Positions 10,726 through 44,433 of a DNA stretch of 64,000 nt are shown piece by piece. Made by a program: the position numbers and the translations under genes. The notes under the pieces were generated by a model. The model was not told where the DNA came from. It did not search any database and saw nothing but the letters and a program-made list of their open reading frames with translations. Origin of the DNA: Diadema setosum. Taxonomy: Eukaryota > Echinodermata > Echinoidea > Diadematoida > Diadematidae. The first letter of the stretch is position 1. Every line of letters begins with the position of its first letter. Location: NCBI RefSeq assembly GCF_964275005.1, contig NC_092700.1:21058674-21122673 (forward strand), written 5' to 3'.

Positions 10726-12214
10726 AAGAGGTCAATGGTGACTGAAACGAATCTATTTCCTTTGATGTAAATCATCCTGTCTTAATAAAATCATCTAAAG
10801 TTCTTGGAAAGTTATGAAGTCTTATCAACCGTATTCATTTCATGGGTAAAAGCTTTTTATCGTTGTGTTTATAGTGGGCATGGCTGTTAGTCATACCCAC
10901 TCTAATATAGGCACCTACTTTCGCCTTTCTTTTTCTGAGGCATATGAATTTAAATTCCTGCTGGAAGAGTTTTTAAACTTATATCAATGGATAATGGTTT
11001 GAATATTTTTTATAATAAGAATTCTGTAGAAACTGTTTAAATACAACCTTTTTCCGAATACATTGTTTTTGTCATTTTCTGTATACACCTTATTATTACT
11101 GATCTCCGCTGGGCATAAATTGCTACTTCAAACATATTTTTCTTATATCCATGAAATGTGATTGTAGCTGCTGGTTATTGCTACTGACTCTTATGCTGTA
11201 ATGTATGATATCCGGGCACCTTGTGTAATCTTGGGTTGGCTCTTTCTAATCACGCCACTCTTCCGCCGATCCGTCTCCCGATTTCCACTTCCATTCACAC
11301 TACTTCCCACATCTTTCATCACATCGATCGTCTCATACTGATGCTGTGTACAGACACTTGCAGCTCTGCTCTGGCACGGTACGGTACTCACAAACTTGCA
11401 GCGAATCACGATCAAGTAACTGTGCTGTGGTATTGTCCACTGTGTTCTTTAATGCATCGTTTTACGTCTGACTCACTATAGTACACTTGGACACTTGAGA
11501 CACGATCGCGCATCAATGAAGGTCAACTCGATGAATTCTTCACTGCCTGTCATCAACCTGATGCATGTTCTACGTACGTCCTTACATGGTTACCGACCAG
11601 AATATAGTGGGTAGGAAAAAGGTAGAAAAACGGAAAAGTAGAAAAGAAGGTTGAAAGATTGTGCGCCTCCCCCGGGTCACAATCACAGCATCCCTCACCC
11701 GTTTCTGTCAGCCAAGTCCTGTCTTCTCTTATACGTACTGCCTATTTTATGCTAGTGAGATAATATGCATTTTTAGATTTGACCACAAGATGGCGCTATT
11801 CCTGTTAAATCTGCAGTGTAAAAGTGATCTTATATCTTTGAACTTTGATTGTACAGGACCTTGATATAAAAAAAAAAAAAACAGCATTGACCAACTGGTC
11901 TTGTTATCCTGTTAAAATTTGTGGAAATATGATGAATATAGTTTAGCATAGTTGATGCACAAGATTTACGGATGCAAGTCAGGATAGCAAAACTATACGT
12001 GGTTGTTAGGTTTACACATGGGCATAGAGCAGTGCAGCATATAATGGTATATTATGCAGCTGTCATGGAGTTTGCCAAATTATATATTCATATAATTATT
12101 TATATGTTATAGATGCTATCCCATCGCATATTATGCCTGCTTCATAATGTTGAAACGTATAACGAGTCATTAAGAGACCTTCTCTCGTTATACAGTTATG
12201 ATTCTGTAATTGAG
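10726..12214. other. Gene-free stretch
   Basis: Mostly AT-rich unique sequence. The segment 11191-11480 is richer in CpG and open on both strands, but no splice-flanked coding exon or family resemblance was recognised. Confidence 0.3.
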
Positions 12215-12416
12215 TATATGAATAATATAAGAACGACCCAAGTCCAATTTTTGGCCAAATTCAGTTTGACATGGGAAATTGTAGCTTATGCATGGACTCA
12301 TCTTGTGTATAAATGATATATCCTAATTACCCCCGGAAGTGCCTGAAATAAATGAGTTAAATCTTATATCAATGTAAGAATGAAGGACTTGGGTCATTCT
12401 TACATTCATATTATAG
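12215..12416. mobile_element. Foldback element built on GAACGACCCAAGTCCA (copy 1)
   Basis: AATATAAGAACGACCCAAGT at about 12224 is mirrored by ACTTGGGTCATTCTTACATT at about 12388. The arms flank roughly 130 bp of spacer. The same core is used by the adjacent foldback at 12459. Confidence 0.55.
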
Positions 12417-12458
12417 CGCCCTCTCTCGTCCTTCTCTCATCTCTATAGCAGAATATCA

Positions 12459-12748
12459 TGTATATGAATCAAAGAACGACCCAAGTCCATATGAATCAAA
12501 GAACGACCCAAGTCCATCACACAAAATGGCCTCTCCACAATTAATGTTAATGTTAATTGTCATAATAATATATGTTCTAATTTGTATATACAATGTTGCC
12601 ATCCCATCACAGTTAAATAGAATATTATTGGACAAACAAAAAAGATATGAAGTTTTTTTAGTTTACTCGAAATGGTCTTCCATGGACTTGGGTCGTTCTT
12701 ATATTCATATGGACTTGGGTCGTTCTTTGATTCATATACATGATATTT
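12459..12748. mobile_element. Foldback element with two-fold GAACGACCCAAGTCCA arms (copy 2)
   Basis: The left arm carries the core twice (about 12475 and 12500) and the right arm carries its inverse twice (about 12684 and 12710). Both arms include ATGTATATGAATC or its inverse at the outer edge. The arms are about 60 bases and nearly perfect. It lies about 0.85 kb upstream of the WDR48 start codon. Confidence 0.7.
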
Positions 12749-13565
12749 TTTTTTTTTTTTGTATTTAGTTACGACAATTTAATAATGTAAACAGCATACC
12801 AACTATCACTAGTTTATCCCTGTATACCCATGAACAACAATCTTAAAGTTACCCTCTGCAAAATGATCTCTGGTTATAATAATGAGTTTTATTTATTCCT
12901 GTGAAAACCACATAATGCATTGATGTAGCTGTATTAACTGGACAAGTTGTTTTGACAAATTATCTGAAGTTCTCAGCATAACAACGTTCATGAGCAGCTA
13001 TAGTTTAAGCAAACAATCAGCAGAACGTGAAGATGTACTGTAATAGTGCGTATGAAAGTGATGGGGAAACAATACATAAATAATTATAAAAAGAATTCGA
13101 AGGATGTTTATAGCGTGTATGAAGGCATTAAAAAAAGGCATGGTTCTCTCAAGATACAATTAGGTTTTCACTTCGTAGGAGTTGCACTTCGAATTTTGAC
13201 AACAATTCTGATAAGTATGTTATAGCCGGAGATTGATGGCTGGTAGATTTTGCTTGTGCCTATCATTTATAAGGCTTCTTTCATGTCTTCAATCTTGTTT
13301 CTTTTCTTTTCTTTTCTTTTGTTGAAAATATTCTACTGCTTATCCCTTTTATGTCTTCTTCTTTATTCCTTCTTCTCTTCTTTTACTCTTTTTTTTTTTT
13401 TTTTTATAAAAACGCATTTTCATTTAGACCCACTCTTAAATATATGTCATTAAAATTCACTCACGATAGACACAACACAAACAGGGCAAAAGGCACTACT
13501 AGGTCTTGGAAAGCTATTCCCACACGTGCGAATTCAAGGTTCATTAGCTAGGCTAATTATATTCA
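12749..13565. other. WDR48 upstream region
   Basis: AT-rich sequence with pyrimidine-rich runs at 13290-13405. No exon was recognised. It should include distal promoter sequence and the 5' UTR of WDR48. Confidence 0.35.
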
Positions 13566-13596
13566 TGACGTAACCGCTGTTGGGGTTCTTGTAAAT

Positions 13597-13602
<6 letters not shown>
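13566..13602 (+). promoter_or_regulatory. CRE-like and YY1-like motifs at the WDR48 start
   Basis: TGACGTAA (13566-13573) is a CRE/ATF-type site. AATATGGCGG (13594-13603) overlaps the start codon and matches the YY1 consensus AAnATGGCGG, which in many housekeeping promoters sits just inside the transcribed region. Function is inferred from motif and position only. Confidence 0.4.
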
Positions 13603-35993
<22,391 letters not shown>

Positions 35994-36561
35994 GATTTTA
36001 CTCCAGATGGGACTTTTATAGTGAAGCTCAGTCATTCTTTCTTTTCACTTTTTTTTTTCCATTCTTGTGTGCAGAAGTCCATGCATAAAAACAAAAAACA
36101 AATCAAGAAGACTCTTGATGTATCAGAGACTAGGCAATGAGTCAAGCTCAGCCAATCATTGTATGAACTGTGCACAAGTTGTTTTCCAAATTCCTCCTTC
36201 AAAACTCCAGGCCGGTAAACATCGCAACAACTTCCATATCACCGTACTCACTTGATTTGAACAGACCAACATGGAGAAACCGACTTTGGGGCTTATCTCA
36301 AATGATGAGGAGTACCAGTATCAGCCTCCCTGCCATGTTTGCTTCTTACCTCAAAGTTTCACAGCCCCATTTGCAAAGCAAGAAAGGATAATCACAAAGT
36401 TTTGGACCTACAGGGCTCATGTACATCACACACCCAACAATTTCTTCTGTATGCAAGACCAAGTGCTGGACCTTAAGGGTGTTTTTTTTTTTGTTTTTTT
36501 TTTTGTTTTTTTTTTCTCAGTGCTGAGTAAGAACGTAGCTAAAAGTAGTCTTTGTAATTTT
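35994..36561 (+). other. WDR48: WDR48 3' UTR (extent unknown)
   Basis: Sequence directly after the stop codon. No AATAAA was seen close to the stop. AATAAA words occur near 38430, 38665 and 41511, so the transcript end cannot be fixed from sequence. Confidence 0.35.
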
Positions 36562-36567
36562 CATTTA

Positions 36568-37254
36568 TGACCCTGCATCACAAAACCAACAAAAAGGCGC
36601 CAGACATGGATTTTTAGTTGAGAACAGATTCTGAAAGAGCAGACTCTAAGCTTTAAAATGATCTATAACTCCATTCAAATGGACCCCCCTAACCTACCTA
36701 AATATTGGAAAGAAAGCACACACTCTGGAAAAGTATGAACTGAGAAAAGAGGCTCTTAAGTACAGTGTCTATTCAAGCGCGTAATCTTTCACCAAGCAGC
36801 ACTAGCTGTGCGATGAAAGGGACAAATCACAGGATGTCAACCACCAGAGCAACAACAATGAAAGGATTGTCAGATTACCTGGTAAGCTGAAATTGAGCAT
36901 GTCCTATTAACACTATTCTTTCCATGATCAATGCCAACTTTCAAAGCAGTAGCATTATCCTTTCAAAAGTTATTAGACTTGAAAGTGAAGAGTGTACAAA
37001 GGATCTCAAGAAATGAAAAGGGGCCAATAATGATCATTCTGCTCTCCCCAAAAAGGGGTTGCAGAAAAACTGCGGAAAACGCACATTCCCATTCGTGTTA
37101 TGATCCCAAACTAAAGAATAATGTAGAAGAAAGATAGCTCTTTCAGAAAATATGAAAAACTCAGGATTGACTCAGTTGACCCATTGCACCTGTTTTGAGT
37201 CCTCATGTAAAATCAAGGGGTGCAACTTTTTGTTCGTTTTGTGATGCACGGTCA
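36568..37254. mobile_element. TGACC-ended element, family D copy 2 (full length)
   Basis: TGACCCTGCATCACAAAACC at the left mirrors a right end closing with GTGATGCACGGTCA; the inverted repeats extend about 28 bases. The flanking direct repeat is CATTTA at 36562-36567 and 37255-37260. It is 687 bp with no transposase. Six-base duplications fit IS3EU- or Dada-like superfamilies, but this is only a guess. Confidence 0.75.
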
Positions 37255-37260
37255 CATTTA

Positions 37261-38212
37261 ATGATACGAAAAACCATCTGCCAACTATGTAAACTTCTTT
37301 TTTTTTTTTTGCTTTTATTTTGTGGAGGATAAGAATGCAATTAGTTTTTTCATTTCTTTTCTTTAAGGCAAAGATGCATGGTTGTATTAAAGGTATCATG
37401 ACAGCTTTCCGAATCACCAATCATCGTGAGAGTGTTTTGGTGGTCGTCACTGTATGTGGAATTGCCCCTGCTTTTTTGACCATTCAGGGGAAAGATTATT
37501 GTGGAATTCCAGGAGTTTGTTCTTTCTCTGGTTATGGCATCAGAATGAAATGTAGTTTCACACTCATACTTTCCATCATTCGTTTCGGGTTGTCATTTCT
37601 AACTGTAAGCAAGTTTGAATTTAAAGATTGTTGAAGGGTGAAAAAAAAAAATCTTCCGTACTTCAAGAATGCACAAAGGAATGCAGAGAATGTGAAACAA
37701 ACTGTGTTGAAGATTACTTTGTGATCCTCATTTCAACTGTGTTCAGTGGTTGGGAACACTAAAATATGGATGTACTTGACTATTTTCTGCATTTTTTTTT
37801 TTTTTGATAGCATTGAAGAAACTGATCTTAAAGCATTTAAGATATTTGCAAAGAAAAAAAAAGAATCTGCAAGGGTTTGGTTCTTTTAGACTAGCACCAA
37901 AATATGTATTATTTAAACAGCTGTGGTTTGTTCGTTCTAGGCCATGAAGAGAACAAGGACCAATTTTACACATTGCTTAAGTCAACCAGCCAAGAAAGTT
38001 TGTTTGATATAGCAGTCTGTACTAGTTTGTATCATTACAGATAGCTTGCCCTCTGATGATTTCATAGCTGAATGCTATCCAATTAAACTTAATAACTCAC
38101 TATCACGTTTTTGACTGATGACACAGAAGACAGTCACAGATTATGCATTTTGTTGTTGTTGCTTTTATGTATGGGAATACTTTGATGGGAACACCATTGA
38201 TTTTGTGATGAG
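37261..38212. other. Gene-free stretch, possibly WDR48 3' UTR
   Basis: AT-rich. An open frame at 37320-37634 has no splice signals or recognised domain. Nothing else was seen. Confidence 0.3.
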
Positions 38213-38957
38213 TTAACCCTAACTATTGTAGGCCGGGCATAGAGCCGGGGGGGGGGGGGGGGCCTCCAGATCTTGGCCGTCAACCGCGCGATCGCGATGA
38301 AAATTGGCACACACATTGCCTATGATGTAATCTAAAGTACCATGAAGTTAAATTTTTTTTTTAAATTATCATTTATGCTAATTTATGCATGATGATGCAT
38401 GAAATCAGACAATTTGGTATAAATCATTAAATAAAGCTCAAAATGAGCACATTTTTTGTGTAAATATTCTTTTTAATGTCCTGAGCAAATATAAGAGAAA
38501 AAATTGTGCCATCAGGAAAAATTTCTTAAGTATTTTATTGTTTTGTTTTTTTCTTATGTATTTCTTTGTTTTTTCGACTTTATGTTTTTCATTGTTTTTT
38601 CGATGAAACTTGTCCACGACATTGTTCCGAACAAGATAATATATCAATAATTGAGTTAAATCAATAAAACCCCAAAATAATCATGCTTTTATGAAATTTG
38701 CCTGTAAGCACAGTTTGCATTGAAATTGTACACGAATTCACATTTTCGAGCAATTTTTGGTCTGACATGCACATACATATTTATGCGCAACTTTGGAACC
38801 GCGCGCCCGGGCATCGCAAATTTGGTGTCAAAAGATGCGGGAGACTCAAAAGAAAAAAGTCATGAAACGTCGCAGCGATAGCTTTTCGCGTTAGCGATAC
38901 ATCGCGCGGAACGTCGAGGCCCCCCCCCCCCCCCCCCCCCGGCCTAGTTAGGGTTAA
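38213..38957 (+). mobile_element. TTAA-flanked element, family A copy 2 (complete)
   Basis: TTAACCCTAACTATTGTAGG at the left mirrors GGCCTAGTTAGGGTTAA at the right. A G-run followed by CCTCCAGATCTTGG lies inside the left end, and a C-run of about 20 lies inside the right end. Near the right end are GATGCGGGAGACTC, AAAAAGTCATGAAACG and AACGTCGAGG. 745 bp, non-coding. Confidence 0.8.
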
Positions 38958-41781
38958 AGAGTGGACACAGAAACATTCACTACCAAGGGACTCAAAAGTG
39001 AGCATATTTTTGTTTTGAAGGCACAAATGGGATTTGTTGTTTCACAGCAGCTGAATTATATTGTGTGTCACCCAAACTATGATTCTTGTTTTCACTCACC
39101 ATCACTCACACATACACACAACCGTGCATTACCATTTACTTGAGCCCTGTCGTGGAAAAAGTGAAGAATGCTCTAATTTATTGTTTGCAACTGCAAATTC
39201 ATCAAAAGATGCACCAAACAAAGAAAATGAAAAGATGATTTCGACACTAAGTAAATTTGTGGATAAATTCTGTGAGAAACTGATGAACTGGGAGTTTTGT
39301 TGAACTGGTAATATTTTATCTATTTAATTATAAAGATGGTTTTGGGCCAAAAACTCAAATTAGTTGCCATATATGTACTATGTGTAATGTGTACATAATG
39401 ATTATGTAAGTATTATAAAAGGAGCTTTGCTCTATATGTTTTATTCATGCAATTGTACAATGTACCTATTATTACTATTGTTACTTCTCATTTTTTTTTA
39501 CTTGATTATCTGTTTATTCAATTTCTTTTTTTTTATAATATTTCTCTTTAGGATAGTGAGGGATGTCATGTTAATGAGTATTTAAAGATTTATTTCGCGG
39601 GATGTAACGGCTTCAGAGTGTCATCATTATGAGTGAATCTTGGAGGGTACAATCTGATACTCATTAACTCTACCTACACACAGATATGGTTATTAAGAAC
39701 TTTATACAATGATTTCAGACGTTGGAAAGTTTAGTACTTTGGTTTAGCAGTTAACTGTAAACATAGAACCTTTGGTGTGATTTGAGATTTACGCGTCCGC
39801 TACCAAGGGTGCGGGAGATATAAGTTGCTTTGACCAAGTTCAGTGAACTCTGCACATATATAAGTTTGAGGATGAGCGAGTATTTCTGCACATATTTCAG
39901 AACCTCCAGAAAAGATAACCATGTACCTATTCTTGCACCAGATCATTAAGAACAAGAAGTTGCAAAAATTTCTGCACCATTGAATAGTTCAGGACTTTCA
40001 TGTTTACAGTAAGACTCATTGTAGGCAGTCAGCACTGTTGTCAATTTTACTTGTTATTACGTGTGTGATGTTCAATATGGAATTGGACGCACTTTTATGG
40101 GTAAAAACACATAAAGACAATCAATGTGATCATAGGGAGCTTCAGATTTTTGCACCGTAGACGTTCAGAGGAAAAATTGTATTTTGCACAGGTGCAAAAT
40201 CGCTTATCAAAATCAATCTATTCATACCTTGCGGCGTCTGAGTTTTCACTGTGTGTTCTGGGCTATCTTTACATCTGCTTAATTCTCAATGCAGAGAGCA
40301 ACTTGTTGATGCACTGATCATATGGGGGCGCCATTTTACTTTTTATAGGTTGATGCGTCCTTGCGTAATCTAAAGCTACTTTGCCACATGACGCAGGGAG
40401 AGAGGAGAACGGCCGATGCAATTGTCCGCGTCGCAAATCTAAAGCTCCCTCCTGATCATTACTACTCTGTATTATGGTGTTTATCCTCAGAGCTGCACTG
40501 GGCAAAATATTTCATGTAAGAAGAAGGAATAGTGTTGATGTACACAGTGTCCCTAAACAGATGGGTGTAATTCATCTTTCATGTCTCAGCTAATGATTAC
40601 ATGTGGAGGTATTACAATGTAAACTGTACCAGAGATGCACAAAGATGTGGAATTTCCAGACTGAAGCAACTGAAGATATATCCCCAAACCTTGGATAGAT
40701 TACTTTTGAAATGTGATGATTTTCTGTTGTCAGTTTGGGTAGAGGGTTCTAAATTTTGTACTTGTTCAATGAAGAAACAGTATTTTCCATCAGCGAGATC
40801 ACTTAATGTGAATACAAAGGAGTATTGTATGCAGTTGTCTATGTCAAATGAATCCCAGAGAAAGAAAAAAAAGGTCTTCATTTTGTAAAGATTGTCTGGT
40901 ACTTTGCTCACGTATTTAAAACCAGCATCTGCAATCTGTCCATATTTTGTGATTTCTCTTTGAGATCAGCTAATTTTGAACTTGGGGAGAGAAACCAAAC
41001 AAACATATAAACTGGGTGTAATAATCAAATTGTATTTATGGTTCAAAGTGTAGCATATTGTGATTATTTTTAAGATAAAAATTTCAAAAGACATATTGTG
41101 CTGTATAAAAAGCAAATGCACATTGCTACTATGAACTTGATTTTTTCTTCCCCAGCTTTCTCCCCCATTCTTTCTTTCTCTTTTGATCTGTGTCATCACC
41201 TCACTCCATTATTTCATTTTTAAATTTGGTCAGGATGGTAAGCAGAATGGTACCTCAATTTGTCTTTTCTTGTTTGCACATTGAATGTCTACTCTTCAGG
41301 AGAAAATGGCTACCAGTATCTTTTCCTATCTCTCTCTGAACTCTCACAAGGGTTTGTATGTAAATAAGATGTTGATTTTTTTTCCTTCCCCTAATGTGAT
41401 GTACAATATTCTATACATACACTCACCATCTATTGCTGATAATGTTCCATTAGTTGCAATGGAGAAATGGTAACTAGAGAAATTATACATTTAAAACTTA
41501 TCGTGAATAATGAATAAAAAAAAAATATATCAAAAGCTATATATGTTTGTCAGTCCATTGTTGAGTGCAACTTTGTATGGTCATGTGTGATGTTGGAAGA
41601 GAATAATGGTTCAAATGTTTGCTGATTCATTCCTTCATTTGTTCATTCATTCATTCATTCATTCGTTCGTTCATTCGTTCATTCGTTCATTCGTTCATAC
41701 ATACTTGTTGGTCCTGCTGCTGCTGTAGTATGTCAGTACAGAATTAGTGCCTGAACAGTCATTCTCATAGCAAGTACAGTC
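38958..41781. other. Gene-free stretch between WDR48 and the Rab gene
   Basis: AT-rich, without a recognised exon or element except an octanucleotide (TTCATTCG)n microsatellite at 41639-41700. It may include WDR48 3' UTR; an AATAAA with an adjoining A-run is at 41511. Confidence 0.3.
41639..41700 (+). repeat. (TTCATTCG)n / (ATTC)n microsatellite
   Basis: About fourteen tetrameric units alternating ATTC and GTTC. Confidence 0.85.
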
Positions 41782-42559
41782 TTAACCCTATTCTAACTGG
41801 GCTATTTGAGACCAAGTTTTTACTGGGGGGGGGGGGGTCAATTTGACCCCCCCTTCAGATCTCGGCCGCCGATCGCGCGATTGCCGCAAAATTTTGCCTG
41901 TACATAGAGCCGGATGTCAACTACAAGATTATATGGTCATACAATAGAAAAAATTTGATTTTATATTTTTTAATAAATTATGCAAATTAACGCATGAAAT
42001 CATATTTTCACCTATAACTCCACTAAAAAGATTGAAGGATTGCTAAATTTTTGTGTCAGAGTTCCTCAAGACATATCGAACAATTTTCTTATAAAAAAAT
42101 AGTGCAATCAAAGTCAGTTTCTTTTGTTTTGTATTGTTTTGTTAATTTCTTATGTATTTCATTGTTTTTTCGACCTTTTGTTTTCTATTGTTTTTTTGTC
42201 AAAATTTGTTGCAGGCACTTTTCCAAGCTGATCTACATTAGAATTGATTAATTTCAATGGTTAAGAGTTGAAATAATCCAATTCATATCAATTAAACAAA
42301 AAAACACAATTTGCATTGGATTTGCACACAAAATCATGAATTTGAGCTGTTTTGGGGTTGACATGCATATGCAAAACATTGCGTAACTTCAGAACGGTGT
42401 ACCCGGACATCGCAAATTTGGTCTCAAAATATGCGGGAGACTTCAATGAAAAAAGTCACAAAACGCCGCGGCAAAATCTTTGCGCGTTGCGGAATCGTGG
42501 CGCGAAATGTCGAGGGGGGGTCAATTTGACCCCCCCCCCCCCAGTTAGAATAGGGTTAA
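41782..42559 (+). mobile_element. TTAA-flanked element, family A copy 3 (complete)
   Basis: TTAACCCTATTCTAACTGGG at the left mirrors CCCAGTTAGAATAGGGTTAA at the right. Subterminal hairpins GGGGGGTCAATTTGACCCCC occur at both ends. The shared block GATGGTCTCAAAATATGCGGG-type sequence, AAAAAGTCACAAAACGCC and AATGTCGAGG is present. 778 bp, non-coding. Confidence 0.85.
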
Positions 42560-43910
42560 GGGAGAAATTATTATCCTGTCATGGAGTGGGCACCTAGTAA
42601 GATTTTCTCAGCATAAATTATATTCATCTGAAATTCATTATACAGTGTACTATACTGTATCTGCACTTACTCAGACAAAAGTGCCAGAAATGTATCAAAT
42701 TGAGAGAAACATCCATACAGTGTATTTGTAAACTCTACTGGAGCCAAATGAATGTAAGGCATATTGCACAGAAAGCTCATCACCAGAGAAAGAGCATGCA
42801 CATACAGAGCGACAAAAAAACAATCCTGTGGGAACGCACACTTCTCAATCTACAGTCACTTTTAATATTTCGGCATTTCTCTGTCAGATGTAGAATACAA
42901 TTGTACAATGTACTTCATATCAAATCAGTACAGTGTACAACATTAAGGCCCCTGTACGTCATTTATTTCTGCATCCATGAATTTGCTAGCACTTGACATC
43001 TTTAGCTCACATAACACATAAGTACTAACACAATACTGGCCTAATGGCAAATGCAGACGGCAAAATCTTGCTCTACGCTGTAAAGTACCATACCGTAATT
43101 CATCTAAAGCCAAGATGACTATTAAAAGATAAAATAGACATTTACCATTCTCTTGTGACAACTCTTGGATTCATTGAGAGCATGAGAGTGCACTAAAAGG
43201 CACAGGATCACTGCAAGTCATGCTGATAATGCCCCAGCATTTAGACGCAAGCAAAAAAACAAACATACAAACAAGCCAACCACTGGTTATCATTCATACA
43301 CAGTTAACCCGTTCCTTTTCCGGAACCTGGTTTAGCAGATTCCCAAATTAATGTAGATGAGAGTGCTGCATTTTGTTGCCTAAATTCATGTTTATTTGTG
43401 CTATGCTGCCCAGAAAAATGGCTTTGATACAAAGAATGGAGTTTCTTTGATGCAAAAAGAATCTCGTTCAGGGGCATTGAAGGCTCTCTGAGAATTGCGG
43501 GAGGAACGGGATAATGCTCCTCGCTAGCGATGAACAGATGAAATGCCACGAATGGACATGGTGATTCAGCTCATGAATTTGTTTTTGTTGTTTTTAATCA
43601 ATGTTAAGTCACAAATTTCCTCTCTCTGAAGAGAAAACAACAACGCCATGTATGGACATGATGACTCAGCTCATCACTTTGTTTTTAATCAATGTTAAGA
43701 CACAAATTTCCTCTCCCTGAGGAGAAAACAACAACAACAAAAAAGACCAATGCTTGAAAGGTCTTTATGCCCATCTGATCTTCAAAGTAGATTTGTCATG
43801 AGGCAACAATTCACTGCCCAGAACGTCGCAACAATTCACGGAGTACGAGAAACACCATAGCACCACTACAAAGAATCACCCTCATCACATGCATACAAGT
43901 TGCTTTAATT
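42560..43910. other. Gene-free stretch
   Basis: A roughly 75-base phrase around GGACATG(G/A)TGA(T/C)TCAGCTCAT is repeated at 43554 and 43655, a local direct duplication. No exon was recognised. Confidence 0.35.
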
Positions 43911-43911
43911 A

Positions 43912-44433
43912 GACCCCGTTTACAGTGCGAGGCTCGGCCGCGGCCGAGCCCAGCCCTGCTTCAGCGTAAACACGCAAAAGGCCAAATGCGAGGCCAAAAT
44001 TGGCCTCGCATTTGGCCTCGCTCTGGAGGTGGTCTCGGCCACGGCCGAGCCGCGGCCGAGCCCGCCAAATGCGCGACCAATTTTAGTCTGCCTTCCAGAC
44101 CCTCTGCCCGTACTATTTCACTATTCACGATATTAACCCCCTCACCGTGGAAAACTAGTATAGTTTAAGGTGGTTTTGTCCTGCAAAGGATTTTTCCTTC
44201 GGCAAAGGCCTTTGCCCGAACGGCAACTTCGTCTCCACGGAATCCAGTTGGCAAAGGGTCTGAAAACCAGGCTATACCAAATTGTGTTTGTTTACAAGCA
44301 GAGCGCCACTACGACAAAATATTGAAAGGTTTGAATTAAAAGCGCGGCCGAGCCCAGCAGTGTAAACGGACAAAATTGCGAGGCTCGGCCGCGCAATTGA
44401 GGCCGAGCCCGGTCCCGCACTGTAAACGGGGTC
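43912..44433. mobile_element. GC-rich element with GACCCCGTTTACAGTG ends
   Basis: GACCCCGTTTACAGTGCGAG at the left mirrors GCACTGTAAACGGGGTC at the right, flanked by TA on each side. The inner ends are dense in GGCTCGGCCGCGGCCGAGCC-type palindromes, an island of G+C in AT-rich sequence. 522 bp, no transposase. The superfamily is not assigned. Confidence 0.75.

Noticed and set aside
11191..11481. CpG-richer segment open on both strands, possible first exon
   Set aside because: No supported start with a donor in frame and no resemblance to known proteins.
37320..37634. 104-codon plus-strand frame with hydrophobic stretches
   Set aside because: No acceptor or donor logic and no recognised family. 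It is expected by chance in AT-rich downstream sequence.
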